Below are positions 1 to 5,812 of a DNA stretch of 10,072 bases, one piece after another; the first letter of the stretch is position 1, and each line of letters starts with the position of its first letter. The translations under genes were made by a program, and so were the position numbers. A model generated the notes under the pieces. That model was not told the origin of the DNA. It made no database searches and worked only from the letters and a program-made list of their open reading frames with translations. Source of the DNA: UBA5738 sp049641805 (GTDB lineage Bacteria; Patescibacteriota; Minisyncoccia; Minisyncoccales; UBA5738); contig JBARNX010000064.1 in the NCBI GenBank assembly GCA_049641805.1, positions 1 to 10,072 of the forward strand. The letters are read 5' to 3'.

Positions 1-96
1 GTCTTGGACGGAAAGAAGGAAAAAACAGCCTTAAAACCAACAAAAAAACAAAGGAATGAAACAATCGCGACATCCTTAATCCAAAGCCATTTTTAA
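1..96 (+). CDS. Possible C-terminal tail of an upstream protein (partial)
   Basis: Frame 1 is open from the first base to a TAA at 94-96 and gives 31 residues rich in Lys, Thr and Gln, ending in SLIQSHF. There is no start codon in a sensible place, so it would be the end of a gene that begins before the window. I do not recognise the sequence. An open frame of 31 codons can occur by chance, so this is a weak call. If real, it would be cargo of the element that carries the recombinase, because it lies on the same strand and the same side of tRNA-Gly. Confidence 0.22.
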   Translation, partial: VLDGKKEKTALKPTKKQRNETIATSLIQSHF

Positions 97-346
97 GCCT
101 GCTGGAGCGGTACTGGCGAATGAAAAATCAAAAGGTGAGCATGGACAGGTCTTGAAATTTTGCAAGGCGTACAACCGATGGATTTGATATGAATTTTGTT
201 CAACAAATCTGGATAAGCAAACACAAAAGAAAGCTATCAAAAGCTAACATTTAGAATCTCATCGCCCTTTCAAGGGCAAACCGCAAAAGGGATTGAAACA
301 AAAAAGGCCGAATCCCCTATTTTTAAAATAAGTAAATTTTTTAATA
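97..346. other. Gene-free stretch with small hairpins; possible structured RNA or att region
   Basis: No credible reading frame is present on either strand. Two foldable motifs are visible: GCCCTT-TC-AAGGGC at 264-277, a perfect 6-base inverted repeat, and GGGATT at 289-294 facing AATCCC at 311-316. A TTGAAA at 293-298 with a TATTTT 19 bases later could be a poor promoter for the gene at 347. Apart from these I see nothing recognisable; it could be leader RNA, recombination DNA or decayed sequence. Confidence 0.3.
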
Positions 347-550
347 ATGATCTCTCAAAAAGCATTAGATGAATTTAAAGAAATATATTTTGCCGAATAC
401 GGCGAACAAATAAACGATCAAACCGCCCTGGAACTAGGGCTAAATCTTTTAACAATGTTTAAAGCTATTTATCGCCAAATACCCAAAAAATGGCTTGATG
501 ACCCATCGCCCCAATTACGGGAAGAAGAAGCGGCAGTAATTAATAAATAG
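347..550 (+). CDS. Small helical protein upstream of serine recombinase
   Basis: This is a 67-residue protein beginning MISQKALDEFKEIYFAEYG. The first two thirds look like two amphipathic helices (residues 3-18 and 24-43), followed by an Ile-Pro and a charged tail rich in Glu. There are no cysteines, membrane segments or catalytic motifs. The pattern ALDEFKEIY..EYGE...D..ALE....LL..FK.IYR.IP is, from memory, a recurrent one in small conserved proteins of Patescibacteria near recombinase genes, so it is probably a real gene. Function is unknown; an accessory factor for the recombinase or a regulator is possible only by position. The ATG at 347 has no ribosome binding site. It lies 235 bases before the recombinase start on the same strand, and the recombinase appears to have its own promoter. 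Confidence 0.7.
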   Translation: MISQKALDEFKEIYFAEYGEQINDQTALELGLNLLTMFKAIYRQIPKKWLDDPSPQLREEEAAVINK

Positions 551-641
551 TAAGATATTTTAATAAAAACATAAGGGTAATATTTTTATTTTCTTCAGAA
601 AAATCAATGCGAACACATTAAACACATTGGCTCAAAAACCC

Positions 642-670
642 TTTATTTTCTGAACAAATTAAGCTATAAT
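642..670 (+). promoter_or_regulatory. Promoter of the recombinase gene
   Basis: A perfect TATAAT lies at 665-670. The best -35 at 17 bases spacing is TTTATT (642-647), which is poor. Transcription would start near 677, which is the first base of the large inverted repeat that follows, so the transcript would begin with a 5' stem. Confidence 0.5.
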
Positions 671-676
671 TGGGGT

Positions 677-750
677 GGACACCGTTTTTTTGCTTTTTAG
701 GGATAAAAAGGGGTAATTTTGCCTATCTGTCCCTAAAAAAGACGGTGTCC
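677..750 (+). promoter_or_regulatory. Large inverted repeat in the recombinase leader
   Basis: GGACACCGT at 677-685 is the exact reverse complement of ACGGTGTCC at 742-750. Inside it, CTTTTTAGGGA (693-703) pairs with TCCCTAAAAAAG (730-741) apart from one extra base. Together they make a stem of about 20 pairs with a short bulge, capped by a loop of about 26 bases. The loop contains AAAAAGGG (705-712), complementary to CCCTTTTT at 765-772, which overlaps the TTG codon at 771. It may be an RNA control element or a protein-binding palindrome. Confidence 0.55.
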
Positions 751-785
751 AAGGGCAGGATTATCCCTTTTTGTTATATAAATAC

Positions 786-2447
786 ATGGACACCACAAAT
801 AAACAACTAAAATATTTTCTCTATACTCGTAAGAGTACAGACGAAAAAGAGCGTCAAATTTTGAGCTTGCCTTCGCAAAGAGCCGAAGCATTAAAAAGAT
901 TTGGCGATTTAAAAATTATCTCTTTGCCCGGCGAATCGGTAAGCGCATTTGAACCTTATAAGCGGCCAGTTTTTGCCGATATGATCGCACGCATTAAAAA
1001 AGGCGAAGCTCAAGGAATAATCGCCTGGCATCCTGATCGCCTCTCGCGCAACCCAATGGATGCGGCGCAAATCATTTATTTGGTAGACACTGGAAAAATT
1101 AAAGATTTAAAATTCAATTCTTATTATTTTGATAATTCTCCAGAGGGGAAAATGATGTTGCAAATCACTTTGTCGCAGTCAAAATATAGTAGCGATAAAT
1201 TGAGTAAAGATGTAAAAAGAGGGCTGGATAAAAAAGCATCCACCGGATGGAGGCCCGGCCTTGCGCCCTTGGGCTACCTTAACAGCAAAATCAAAGACAA
1301 AGGTGAACAAACAATCCACAATGATCCCGAACGGTATCAACTCGTAAAACAAATTTGGCAGATGATGCTTACCGGCAATTATACAATCGCTCAGATTCAT
1401 AAAATCGCTACCGATGAATGGAAATTAAGATTGCCCGCCACAAAAAAACGCCCAACAAGAAAAATGCGTTTAAGTGGTCTTTATAAACTCTTTACAACAA
1501 CTTTTTATTACGGATATTACGAATGGCCAAGCGAAACCTGGCACAAAGGCAATCACGAGCCAATGATTAGCGAAGATGAATATGATCGGGTTCAATTTTT
1601 GTTAGGCAGGAAAGGCAGGCCCCGGCCAAAAACGCATAAATTCGCTTTTACCGGATTGATGAGATGCGGTGGTTGCGGCGCATCAATTACCGCTGAAGAA
1701 AAATTTAAGAAACAAAAGAACGGCAACACCCACCACTACATTTATTATCACTGCACCAGAAAAATAAACCCCCATTGCGTAGAAAAACATATTGAATTAA
1801 AGGAACTCTCAAAACAAGTAGATGAGCTTATTGGAAAACTCACTATTTCCGAACGGTTTAAAGATTGGGCTATAAAATATCTTCACGAGATCAACAAAGA
1901 TGAAGCGCGAACAAACGAGCTAACAATCAGCACGCAGCACAAAAGGCATGAATATATCATAAATCAACTTGATAATTTAGTTTTAAAATACACTTCCGCC
2001 GAGAATAGCGAAAGCCAAATCATAACCGAAGAAGAATATGCAAGATTGCGATCAAGGTTGCTTAAAGAAAAGAACGAGATAGAAAAAGATTTAAACAATG
2101 TTGGCGAAAAAATCGAAGAATGGGTAGAGCTAACCGAAAGAACCTTTAATTTTGCCCGTTATGCCCGCGCATGGTTCAATAAGGGCGACTTAGACACCAA
2201 AAGAGCCATCTTTGCTTGTTTAGGTTCGCACCTCCTCCTACAAGATAAGAAATTAACCCTACAACTCAAAAAGCCCTTCAATTACATCTTTGAAGGCTTG
2301 CCGAAAGCAGAGAACGAATTAAGCAGGTTAGAACCTGTCAAAATGACCTTAAATAAAGCAGAAACTGAGGTTTTTACCCTCAATTTTCCGATTCTGAGCG
2401 GGCGAAGAGAATCGAACTCTCGTCTTAACCTTGGCAAGGTCACATAA
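786..2447 (+). CDS. Large serine recombinase / integrase
   Basis: This is a site-specific DNA recombinase of the large serine (resolvase/invertase) family, predicted to insert and excise its element. From the ATG at 786 it has 553 residues. An N-terminal resolvase domain shows YTRKSTDE, with Ser17 the nucleophile, followed by LSLPSQRAEAL. A Recombinase domain covers about residues 140-275 (RPGLAPLGY and YYGYYEW). A zinc ribbon uses Cys294, Cys297, Cys323 and Cys331. A charged coiled coil covers about 340-465. This is the full architecture for the family. An alternative TTG start at 771 has AGGA at 757-760 upstream; the ATG is preferred because it gives the usual short N-terminus. The last 17 or so residues (GRRESNSR and onward) are antisense translation of tRNA-Gly, so the native C-terminus may differ in the excised element. 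A promoter and a large stem precede the gene. Confidence 0.93.
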   Translation: MDTTNKQLKYFLYTRKSTDEKERQILSLPSQRAEALKRFGDLKIISLPGESVSAFEPYKRPVFADMIARIKKGEAQGIIAWHPDRLSRNPMDAAQIIYLVDTGKIKDLKFNSYYFDNSPEGKMMLQITLSQSKYSSDKLSKDVKRGLDKKASTGWRPGLAPLGYLNSKIKDKGEQTIHNDPERYQLVKQIWQMMLTGNYTIAQIHKIATDEWKLRLPATKKRPTRKMRLSGLYKLFTTTFYYGYYEWPSETWHKGNHEPMISEDEYDRVQFLLGRKGRPRPKTHKFAFTGLMRCGGCGASITAEEKFKKQKNGNTHHYIYYHCTRKINPHCVEKHIELKELSKQVDELIGKLTISERFKDWAIKYLHEINKDEARTNELTISTQHKRHEYIINQLDNLVLKYTSAENSESQIITEEEYARLRSRLLKEKNEIEKDLNNVGEKIEEWVELTERTFNFARYARAWFNKGDLDTKRAIFACLGSHLLLQDKKLTLQLKKPFNYIFEGLPKAENELSRLEPVKMTLNKAETEVFTLNFPILSGRRESNSRLNLGKVT

Positions 2448-2468
2448 TAGCCACTATACGACGCCCGC
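2397..2468 (-). tRNA. tRNA-Gly (GCC)
   Basis: Read on the - strand from 2468, the acceptor arm GCGGGCG pairs perfectly with CGCCCGC at 2404-2398, followed by discriminator U at 2397. The anticodon stem TGACC/GGTTA (one G-U pair) holds the loop TTGCCAA, anticodon GCC, reading glycine codons. The T arm is GAGAG-TTCGATT-CTCTT with the expected TTCGA core. CCA is not encoded; the next bases are CAG, so CCA addition would be needed. The 3' half overlaps the end of the serine recombinase frame on the other strand, which marks this gene as a likely integration site. Confidence 0.92.
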
Positions 2469-2472
2469 GAAT

Positions 2473-2488
2473 TTGCGCCAACGCGCAA
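2473..2488. terminator. Short GC-rich hairpin next to tRNA-Gly
   Basis: TTGCGC (2473-2478), loop CAAC, GCGCAA (2483-2488) is a perfect six-pair hairpin followed on the + strand by TTTTC. It could end + strand transcription leaving the recombinase. The stem is short and the T run weak. On the - strand it lies five bases before the tRNA and could instead be part of its leader. Confidence 0.3.
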
Positions 2489-2603
2489 TTTTCAATTCTT
2501 AATTTCCAATTTTCAAAAAAACATAAATCCAACATCAAAACCAAACACGGCTCTATTTAACCGCAAAAAAGGCTGAAAGTCAAATCACAACTTGCGCCAA
2601 ATG

Positions 2604-2801
2604 TTAAAAATTCAGCGCGGCGCCGTACGCGTCCAAAAATTGCGGAATGGCAACCGCCAAACCAATCAAAGGCAAAATGATCATAACCGCGGTTACGACA
2701 AGTATCCATAAGAAATATTTTCTCGTTTTCTCGACCGAATTGTAAATATCGTCGAGTTTTTTGCCTTGATCTTGCAACTTTTTTTGAATATCATCTTCCA
2801 T
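2604..2801 (-). CDS. Small membrane protein downstream of receiver protein
   Basis: This is a 65-residue protein. Residues 1-28 are strongly charged and heptad-like (IQKKLQDQGKKLDDIYNSVEK), giving a short cytoplasmic helix or coiled coil. Residues 29-56 are a hydrophobic membrane segment that may bend at the Pro in ILPLIGLAVAIP. There are no catalytic residues. The gene starts nine bases after the receiver gene stop, so the two are almost surely one transcription unit. Similar short proteins, from memory, are common in Patescibacteria; their function is unknown. A membrane anchor or partner for the receiver is a reasonable inference, but nothing in the sequence proves contact. No Shine-Dalgarno sequence precedes the ATG. 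Confidence 0.72.
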   Translation of the reverse strand: MEDDIQKKLQDQGKKLDDIYNSVEKTRKYFLWILVVTAVMIILPLIGLAVAIPQFLDAYGAALNF

Positions 2802-2810
2802 ATTTATCGA

Positions 2811-3203
2811 TTATCGGGAATCCCTTTTCTTCTCAAGTCTTTTTTTAACAATCCTCACCAAATCGTCAAGCGTGTAATCGATCTTCACCAAATAATCATA
2901 AGCGCCGTTGGCCAAAGATTTTTCCACCGCCTCGGCGGTATTCAAATTGGAAAGAATGATCACCTGTGCCGTTTTGCCCCAAGGATCTTCTCGCAGTTTC
3001 TTTAGCATTGTGATGCCATCCATCTTGGGCATTATAATATCCAACAACACCAAATCAGGATGCTCGGCCAGCGCTTTTTGCAAACCCTCGTCGCCATCGT
3101 GCGCCTCAATCACGGAAAACCCGTTTTGGCTTATTTTCGAACTCAAAAGATCGAGCAGAACGATTTCGTCGTCAATGACCAAAACTTTTTTTGTTTCGCT
3201 CAT
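2811..3203 (-). CDS. Stand-alone response regulator receiver (CheY-like)
   Basis: This 130-residue protein is a single receiver domain with no output domain. The acidic pocket is Asp11-Asp12, the phosphoacceptor is Asp55 in LVLLDIIMP, the switch residue is Ser85 and the conserved Lys is Lys107. The full alpha/beta fold fits, and the protein stops shortly after the last helix with a basic tail (KKRLEKKRDSR). It would be phosphorylated by a histidine kinase, which is not in this window. With no DNA-binding domain it should act through protein contacts. The 65-residue membrane protein follows in the same unit. The ATG at 3203 has no ribosome binding site; an inverted repeat lies about 30 bases upstream. 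Confidence 0.9.
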   Translation of the reverse strand: MSETKKVLVIDDEIVLLDLLSSKISQNGFSVIEAHDGDEGLQKALAEHPDLVLLDIIMPKMDGITMLKKLREDPWGKTAQVIILSNLNTAEAVEKSLANGAYDYLVKIDYTLDDLVRIVKKRLEKKRDSR

Positions 3204-3232
3204 ATTGATTTGATTTTGTTACGGCAAACCGG

Positions 3233-3255
3233 CAAAATCGCGTCCGCCGATTTTG
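3233..3255 (-). promoter_or_regulatory. Inverted repeat upstream of the receiver gene
   Basis: CAAAATCG (3233-3240) and CGATTTTG (3248-3255) form a perfect eight-base inverted repeat with a seven-base spacer, 30 bases before the receiver start. It could be an operator or a leader hairpin. Confidence 0.4.
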
Positions 3256-3276
3256 ATGCGGCGCCCTCCCGCATTC

Positions 3277-3285
3277 ATCATAACA
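3277..3285 (-). promoter_or_regulatory. Candidate extended -10 promoter of the receiver unit
   Basis: On the - strand the sequence reads TGT-TATGAT, an extended -10 box, with no good -35. Transcription would begin near 3270 and give a leader of about 67 bases containing the inverted repeat at 3233-3255. Confidence 0.35.
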
Positions 3286-3352
3286 AAAACTTAATCAAAA
3301 ATATACACTCTGTCGAGCAACGCGCGCATAAAACAGGCTCAATATTCCCCTT

Positions 3353-3847
3353 TTATTTATTCGCCAACAGCGCCAGAACCTGCGTGAGAATTTGCATTAA
3401 AATTTTAACTTGATTTTCGAGCGCCGCGATCCTCTGGTTCATTTGCGCGTATTGAGTCGCGCTAACGGCCGAAACCTGCGCTTGCGTTTGGGTTTGAGTT
3501 TGAGTTTGGGCAGTCACAACTTGAGTTGTGGGCGCGGCCGCGGTTTCTCCCGGCGCGGCTTCATCGGTGCATTTATTGTTGATAAAAAAGGAAGTGCCGT
3601 CGGTGTATTGTTTTTTCGCGATATTATATTTGCAATTCGCGTTTCCCGTGGAAATATAACCAACGCCCGCCGCCTCGACATCGGCCGCACTCATTTCCTG
3701 ATGGCACGCCGAATCTTTAAAATAACTCACACTGTCGGTGTAATAACTTTTTCCCGCCACCTGCGAACACGCCGCGATCGCCGCCAGCGGCGACAACGCT
3801 AAAGACAAAATTGAAAACAATGCCGCTCCACATATTTTTTTATTCAT
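3353..3847 (-). CDS. Secreted protein with two di-cysteine repeats and a C-terminal helix
   Basis: This is a 164-residue protein, taking the ATG at 3847 because it puts a typical signal peptide at the N-terminus (MNKK, hydrophobic 6-22, then AIA-AC). An upstream in-frame start at 3892 would bury that signal. Two modules follow: Cys27 to Cys48 and Cys72 to Cys93. Each is 22 residues long with the pattern C-x8-YTDxxS(Y/F)F-x4-C, so each probably forms one disulfide. Residues about 98-131 are a low-complexity Ala/Thr/Gln linker with a TQ run coded by a six-base repeat. Residues 132-164 form a heptad-like helix (MNQRIAALENQVKILMQILTQ), a common ending in Patescibacteria surface proteins. IAAC also fits a lipobox, but Cys27 belongs to a repeated module, so a free secreted or helix-anchored protein is favoured. 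Function is unknown. Confidence 0.75.
   Translation of the reverse strand: MNKKICGAALFSILSLALSPLAAIAACSQVAGKSYYTDSVSYFKDSACHQEMSAADVEAAGVGYISTGNANCKYNIAKKQYTDGTSFFINNKCTDEAAPGETAAAPTTQVVTAQTQTQTQTQAQVSAVSATQYAQMNQRIAALENQVKILMQILTQVLALLANK
3481..3511 (-). repeat. Six-base tandem repeat coding a Thr-Gln run
   Basis: On the - strand the unit ACTCAA and close variants (ACCCAA, ACGCAA) repeat about five times inside the secreted protein gene. It encodes the alternating Thr-Gln linker and could change length by slippage without shifting the frame. Confidence 0.6.
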
Positions 3848-3960
3848 ATTTTTTTGGTCAAGAGTTACGCAGTTGGCATTAAATACGCACAAAGCAAGAG
3901 TCTATCCCTCGCTAACGCGAAAGCCAGTCCCTTGCGGGAAGATTTAACTGCGCAAGCATT
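3848..3960 (-). promoter_or_regulatory. Candidate structured leader of the secreted protein gene
   Basis: On the - strand the 113-base leader holds two tight hairpins, TCCC-GCAA-GGGA and TCGC-GTTA-GCGA. The flanking segments CGCAGTTAAAT and ATTTAA(tgccaa)CTGCG can pair around both, giving a three-way junction just upstream of the start codon. I cannot match it to a known riboswitch class. Confidence 0.4.
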
Positions 3961-3966
3961 GTTATA

Positions 3967-3995
3967 ATTATAAAACAAGTATTCCAAATCAACAA
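3967..3995 (-). promoter_or_regulatory. Promoter of the secreted protein gene
   Basis: On the - strand a perfect TATAAT (3972-3967) follows TTGTTG (3995-3990) at 17 bases. The -35 is weak and overlaps the stop end of the HAD gene. The start near 3960 would give the structured leader. Confidence 0.42.
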
Positions 3996-4690
3996 ATTTC
4001 AGCGCCGTAACCGCCCACTGGGAATAAAATTAAAGGGTCTAAAAGTCTGTTTATGGCGGCAATCGCCTCCGGCAACGGGATGACAACGGCGGCGCCGGCA
4101 TTCAACAGCTCTTGCTTTGAATGATTCGTCGGCAACCCGATGGGAACGGCGCCATTTTCTTTGGATATTTTCATATCAGTCAAGCCGTCGGCGACAAAAA
4201 GCAATTTTGAAGGCGACCATTTTTTTCTTATTTCTGCAAAATGGGCATATTTTGTCGGAAATTGTTTGTTTGTGCCCAAAACCAAATCAAAATAATCCGC
4301 CACGCCGTTCAATTTTGTTAAGTATTTTATTTCTTCCATCGGCACGCCGCTGGAAATAAAAGTGTGATCAAAGTTTGCTTTCGCGAATTTAATCAAGTCA
4401 AGCGCTCCGGGCAACAATACCGCCAAAGGATAAAATTCATTTTTGAGCAAAGCGCTAAATTCTTTTTCAACCGATTCATATTCTTTATCGGCAAGCTCTT
4501 TGCCGAATTTCTCTTTATAAACGCCATTAAATATATTCCTTCTCCCCGAAACATTGCCATGAAACCAAAAATCCTCCGCCGCCCTTTGGGCAATACCCCA
4601 CCTTCTTGAAACCAAAACGCCAAAAGCCGCCGCTTTCTGCGGTTCTATGTTGATCATCACGCCGTCATAATCGGTTCCAAAAACCTTCAT
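3989..4690 (-). CDS. HAD-superfamily phosphatase
   Basis: This is a 233-residue haloacid dehalogenase-like hydrolase, probably a phosphatase acting on a small phosphorylated metabolite. Motif I is FGTDYDGV, with Asp7 the nucleophile and Asp9 the acid/base. Motif II is TFISSG (Ser113 or Ser114). Lys147 fits motif III. Motif IV is VADGLTDMKISKENG with Asp168 and Asp172 for Mg2+. Residues about 17-85 form a helical cap. The ATG at 4690 is chosen because it places motif I at the N-terminus; the open frame upstream to 4903 only runs antiparallel through the Fic gene. It starts 10 bases after the Fic stop, so it is very probably co-transcribed with it. No Shine-Dalgarno is visible. Substrate unknown; whether it reverses a Fic modification is speculation. 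Confidence 0.82.
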   Translation of the reverse strand: MKVFGTDYDGVMINIEPQKAAAFGVLVSRRWGIAQRAAEDFWFHGNVSGRRNIFNGVYKEKFGKELADKEYESVEKEFSALLKNEFYPLAVLLPGALDLIKFAKANFDHTFISSGVPMEEIKYLTKLNGVADYFDLVLGTNKQFPTKYAHFAEIRKKWSPSKLLFVADGLTDMKISKENGAVPIGLPTNHSKQELLNAGAAVVIPLPEAIAAINRLLDPLILFPVGGYGAEIC

Positions 4691-4700
4691 ATTTATAGTT

Positions 4701-5738
4701 CTAGAAATAGTTGTCCACGGCGAATTTGAATTGTTCCACAAATAAATCCTTGAAAAACCTAGCGCTGTTCTGTTCGTAAAATAAAACCACGGCTTTTTTA
4801 TAATCGGATTCATTAACACTCCGATAAGAAATCGGACAGACATTATCGGCCAAAAGCACGGCATTGGCAATAATTCTGGCCGTCCGCTTGTTACCGTCTT
4901 CAAACGGCTGGATATATGAGATCATCAACGCCGCGGCCAATGCCTTTGAAAAAGGATCGGCCAGCGAATTTATCTTAATAGTCGCCAAATCCATCATTTT
5001 GGCAATTTTTGCCTTGCCGGAAAGCGGCGCGTATCTTGTTCCGATAATTCTCACGGGAATATTTCTTATGCCGGAACGAACGCCCAACCCCCTTGTTAGC
5101 AATTCGTGGATTTTTTCAACTTGGAAAAGATCTATTTTTTTGAATTTGTTTTCTTTCTCAAAAATATGATCAATCGCGTTTTTGTGATTCAAAATCATAA
5201 TTGCCTCCTCCTTTTGATGGCCCTTGGCCTCAATCCTTTCTTTGATCAAAATTTCAGTATCAAACAGCGAATAAGTATTGCCTTCAAGCCGGGAAGATTT
5301 CCAACTCAAATCAATGGTCAATCTTTCCACTTCTCTTTTGGCGAATGATTCGTCCGCTTTTTTTATTTTTTCAAGATATTTAGAGTTTATTTTTTTCAAT
5401 TCGTTAATTTCCCGTTCCGAAAATAAAAGCGGCAGTTCATCAATGATTTTTGGTTCGAAAACCGGTTTTATATTTCTTCGATCTTGATCGGCGGCAAAAT
5501 AAATATCCGGATCAAAAAAGGCGTTAATATCGCCACTGGCGCTTATCGAATAGCGAACCGCCCTTCCTTTGCCTTCCTTTTTGATCAATCCTGCGCCAAG
5601 CAACAATTCCAAATCGCGCAAAACCGTAAAGCGCGTTACCTCATTTCCCAAAAAAGCCGCAATCTGGGAATTGCCAGCGGCTTTATTCTTGGAAATAAAA
5701 TCCATTATCTTTTGCTGTCTTTGGTTTAATTGTTGCAT
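4701..5738 (-). CDS. Winged-helix Fic-family protein with Gln in place of the catalytic His
   Basis: This is a 345-residue protein. Residues 3-65 form a winged helix-turn-helix (QRQQKIMDFI... SQIAAFLG...TVLRDLELLLGAGLIKKEG...RYSIS), a DNA-binding domain. The Fic fold follows from about residue 130. An inhibitory-helix motif S148-SRL-E152-G153 is present, as in Fic proteins with an internal N-terminal inhibitor. The Fic motif reads Q277-PFEDGNKRTAR, while the canonical motif is HxFx(D/E)GNxRxxR, so the general-base His is Gln (codon CAG) although the nucleotide-binding part is intact. Canonical Fic enzymes transfer AMP to target hydroxyls with that His; this one may be inactive as an AMP transferase or use other chemistry. 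The C-terminal SYRSVNESDYKKAV...FYEQNS...FVEQF block is, from memory, shared by a wider subfamily. It leads a unit with the HAD phosphatase. A promoter and inverted repeats overlap its start, which fits autoregulation. Confidence 0.88.
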   Translation of the reverse strand: MQQLNQRQQKIMDFISKNKAAGNSQIAAFLGNEVTRFTVLRDLELLLGAGLIKKEGKGRAVRYSISASGDINAFFDPDIYFAADQDRRNIKPVFEPKIIDELPLLFSEREINELKKINSKYLEKIKKADESFAKREVERLTIDLSWKSSRLEGNTYSLFDTEILIKERIEAKGHQKEEAIMILNHKNAIDHIFEKENKFKKIDLFQVEKIHELLTRGLGVRSGIRNIPVRIIGTRYAPLSGKAKIAKMMDLATIKINSLADPFSKALAAALMISYIQPFEDGNKRTARIIANAVLLADNVCPISYRSVNESDYKKAVVLFYEQNSARFFKDLFVEQFKFAVDNYF

Positions 5739-5783
5739 AATTTTACCCTAATTGTAGCATTTTGATACGATTATGCAACAATT
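5728..5783 (-). promoter_or_regulatory. Fic promoter flanked by a perfect 14-base inverted repeat
   Basis: AATTGTTGCATAAT (5728-5741) is the exact reverse complement of ATTATGCAACAATT (5770-5783), with 28 bases between. The first copy covers the Fic start codon. On the - strand the second copy supplies TTGCAT (-35, 5778-5773), 16 bases from TACAAT (-10, 5756-5751). This fits two operator sites for the protein's own winged helix, or a leader hairpin hiding the start. AGGG lies about 8 bases before the ATG. Confidence 0.62.
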
Positions 5784-5812
5784 CATCCGTTTCTGTCATG
5801 TTGGAATTGTGA

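Noticed and set aside
267..299. CRISPR-like repeat ending GATTGAAAC
   Set aside because: Many CRISPR repeats end this way, but there is only one copy; the nearest similar end (GAATGAAAC at about 53-61) has no matching body or regular spacing, and no cas gene is present.
2282..2488. - strand frame across tRNA-Gly
   Set aside because: This is a translation of the tRNA gene and of the antisense of the recombinase end, not a protein gene.
3848..3892. N-terminal extension of the secreted protein to 3892
   Set aside because: It would put 15 mixed residues before a clear signal peptide beginning MNKK.
3880..3975. c-di-GMP-I riboswitch on the + strand
   Set aside because: The strings ACGCACAAAGCAA and ACGCGAAAGCC recall parts of that aptamer, but the P2 and tetraloop parts do not fit, and no + strand gene follows; the region fits better as a - strand leader.
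4691..4903. Extended HAD frame to 4903
   Set aside because: The extra 71 residues are an off-frame reading of the Fic gene; HAD motif I belongs at the N-terminus.
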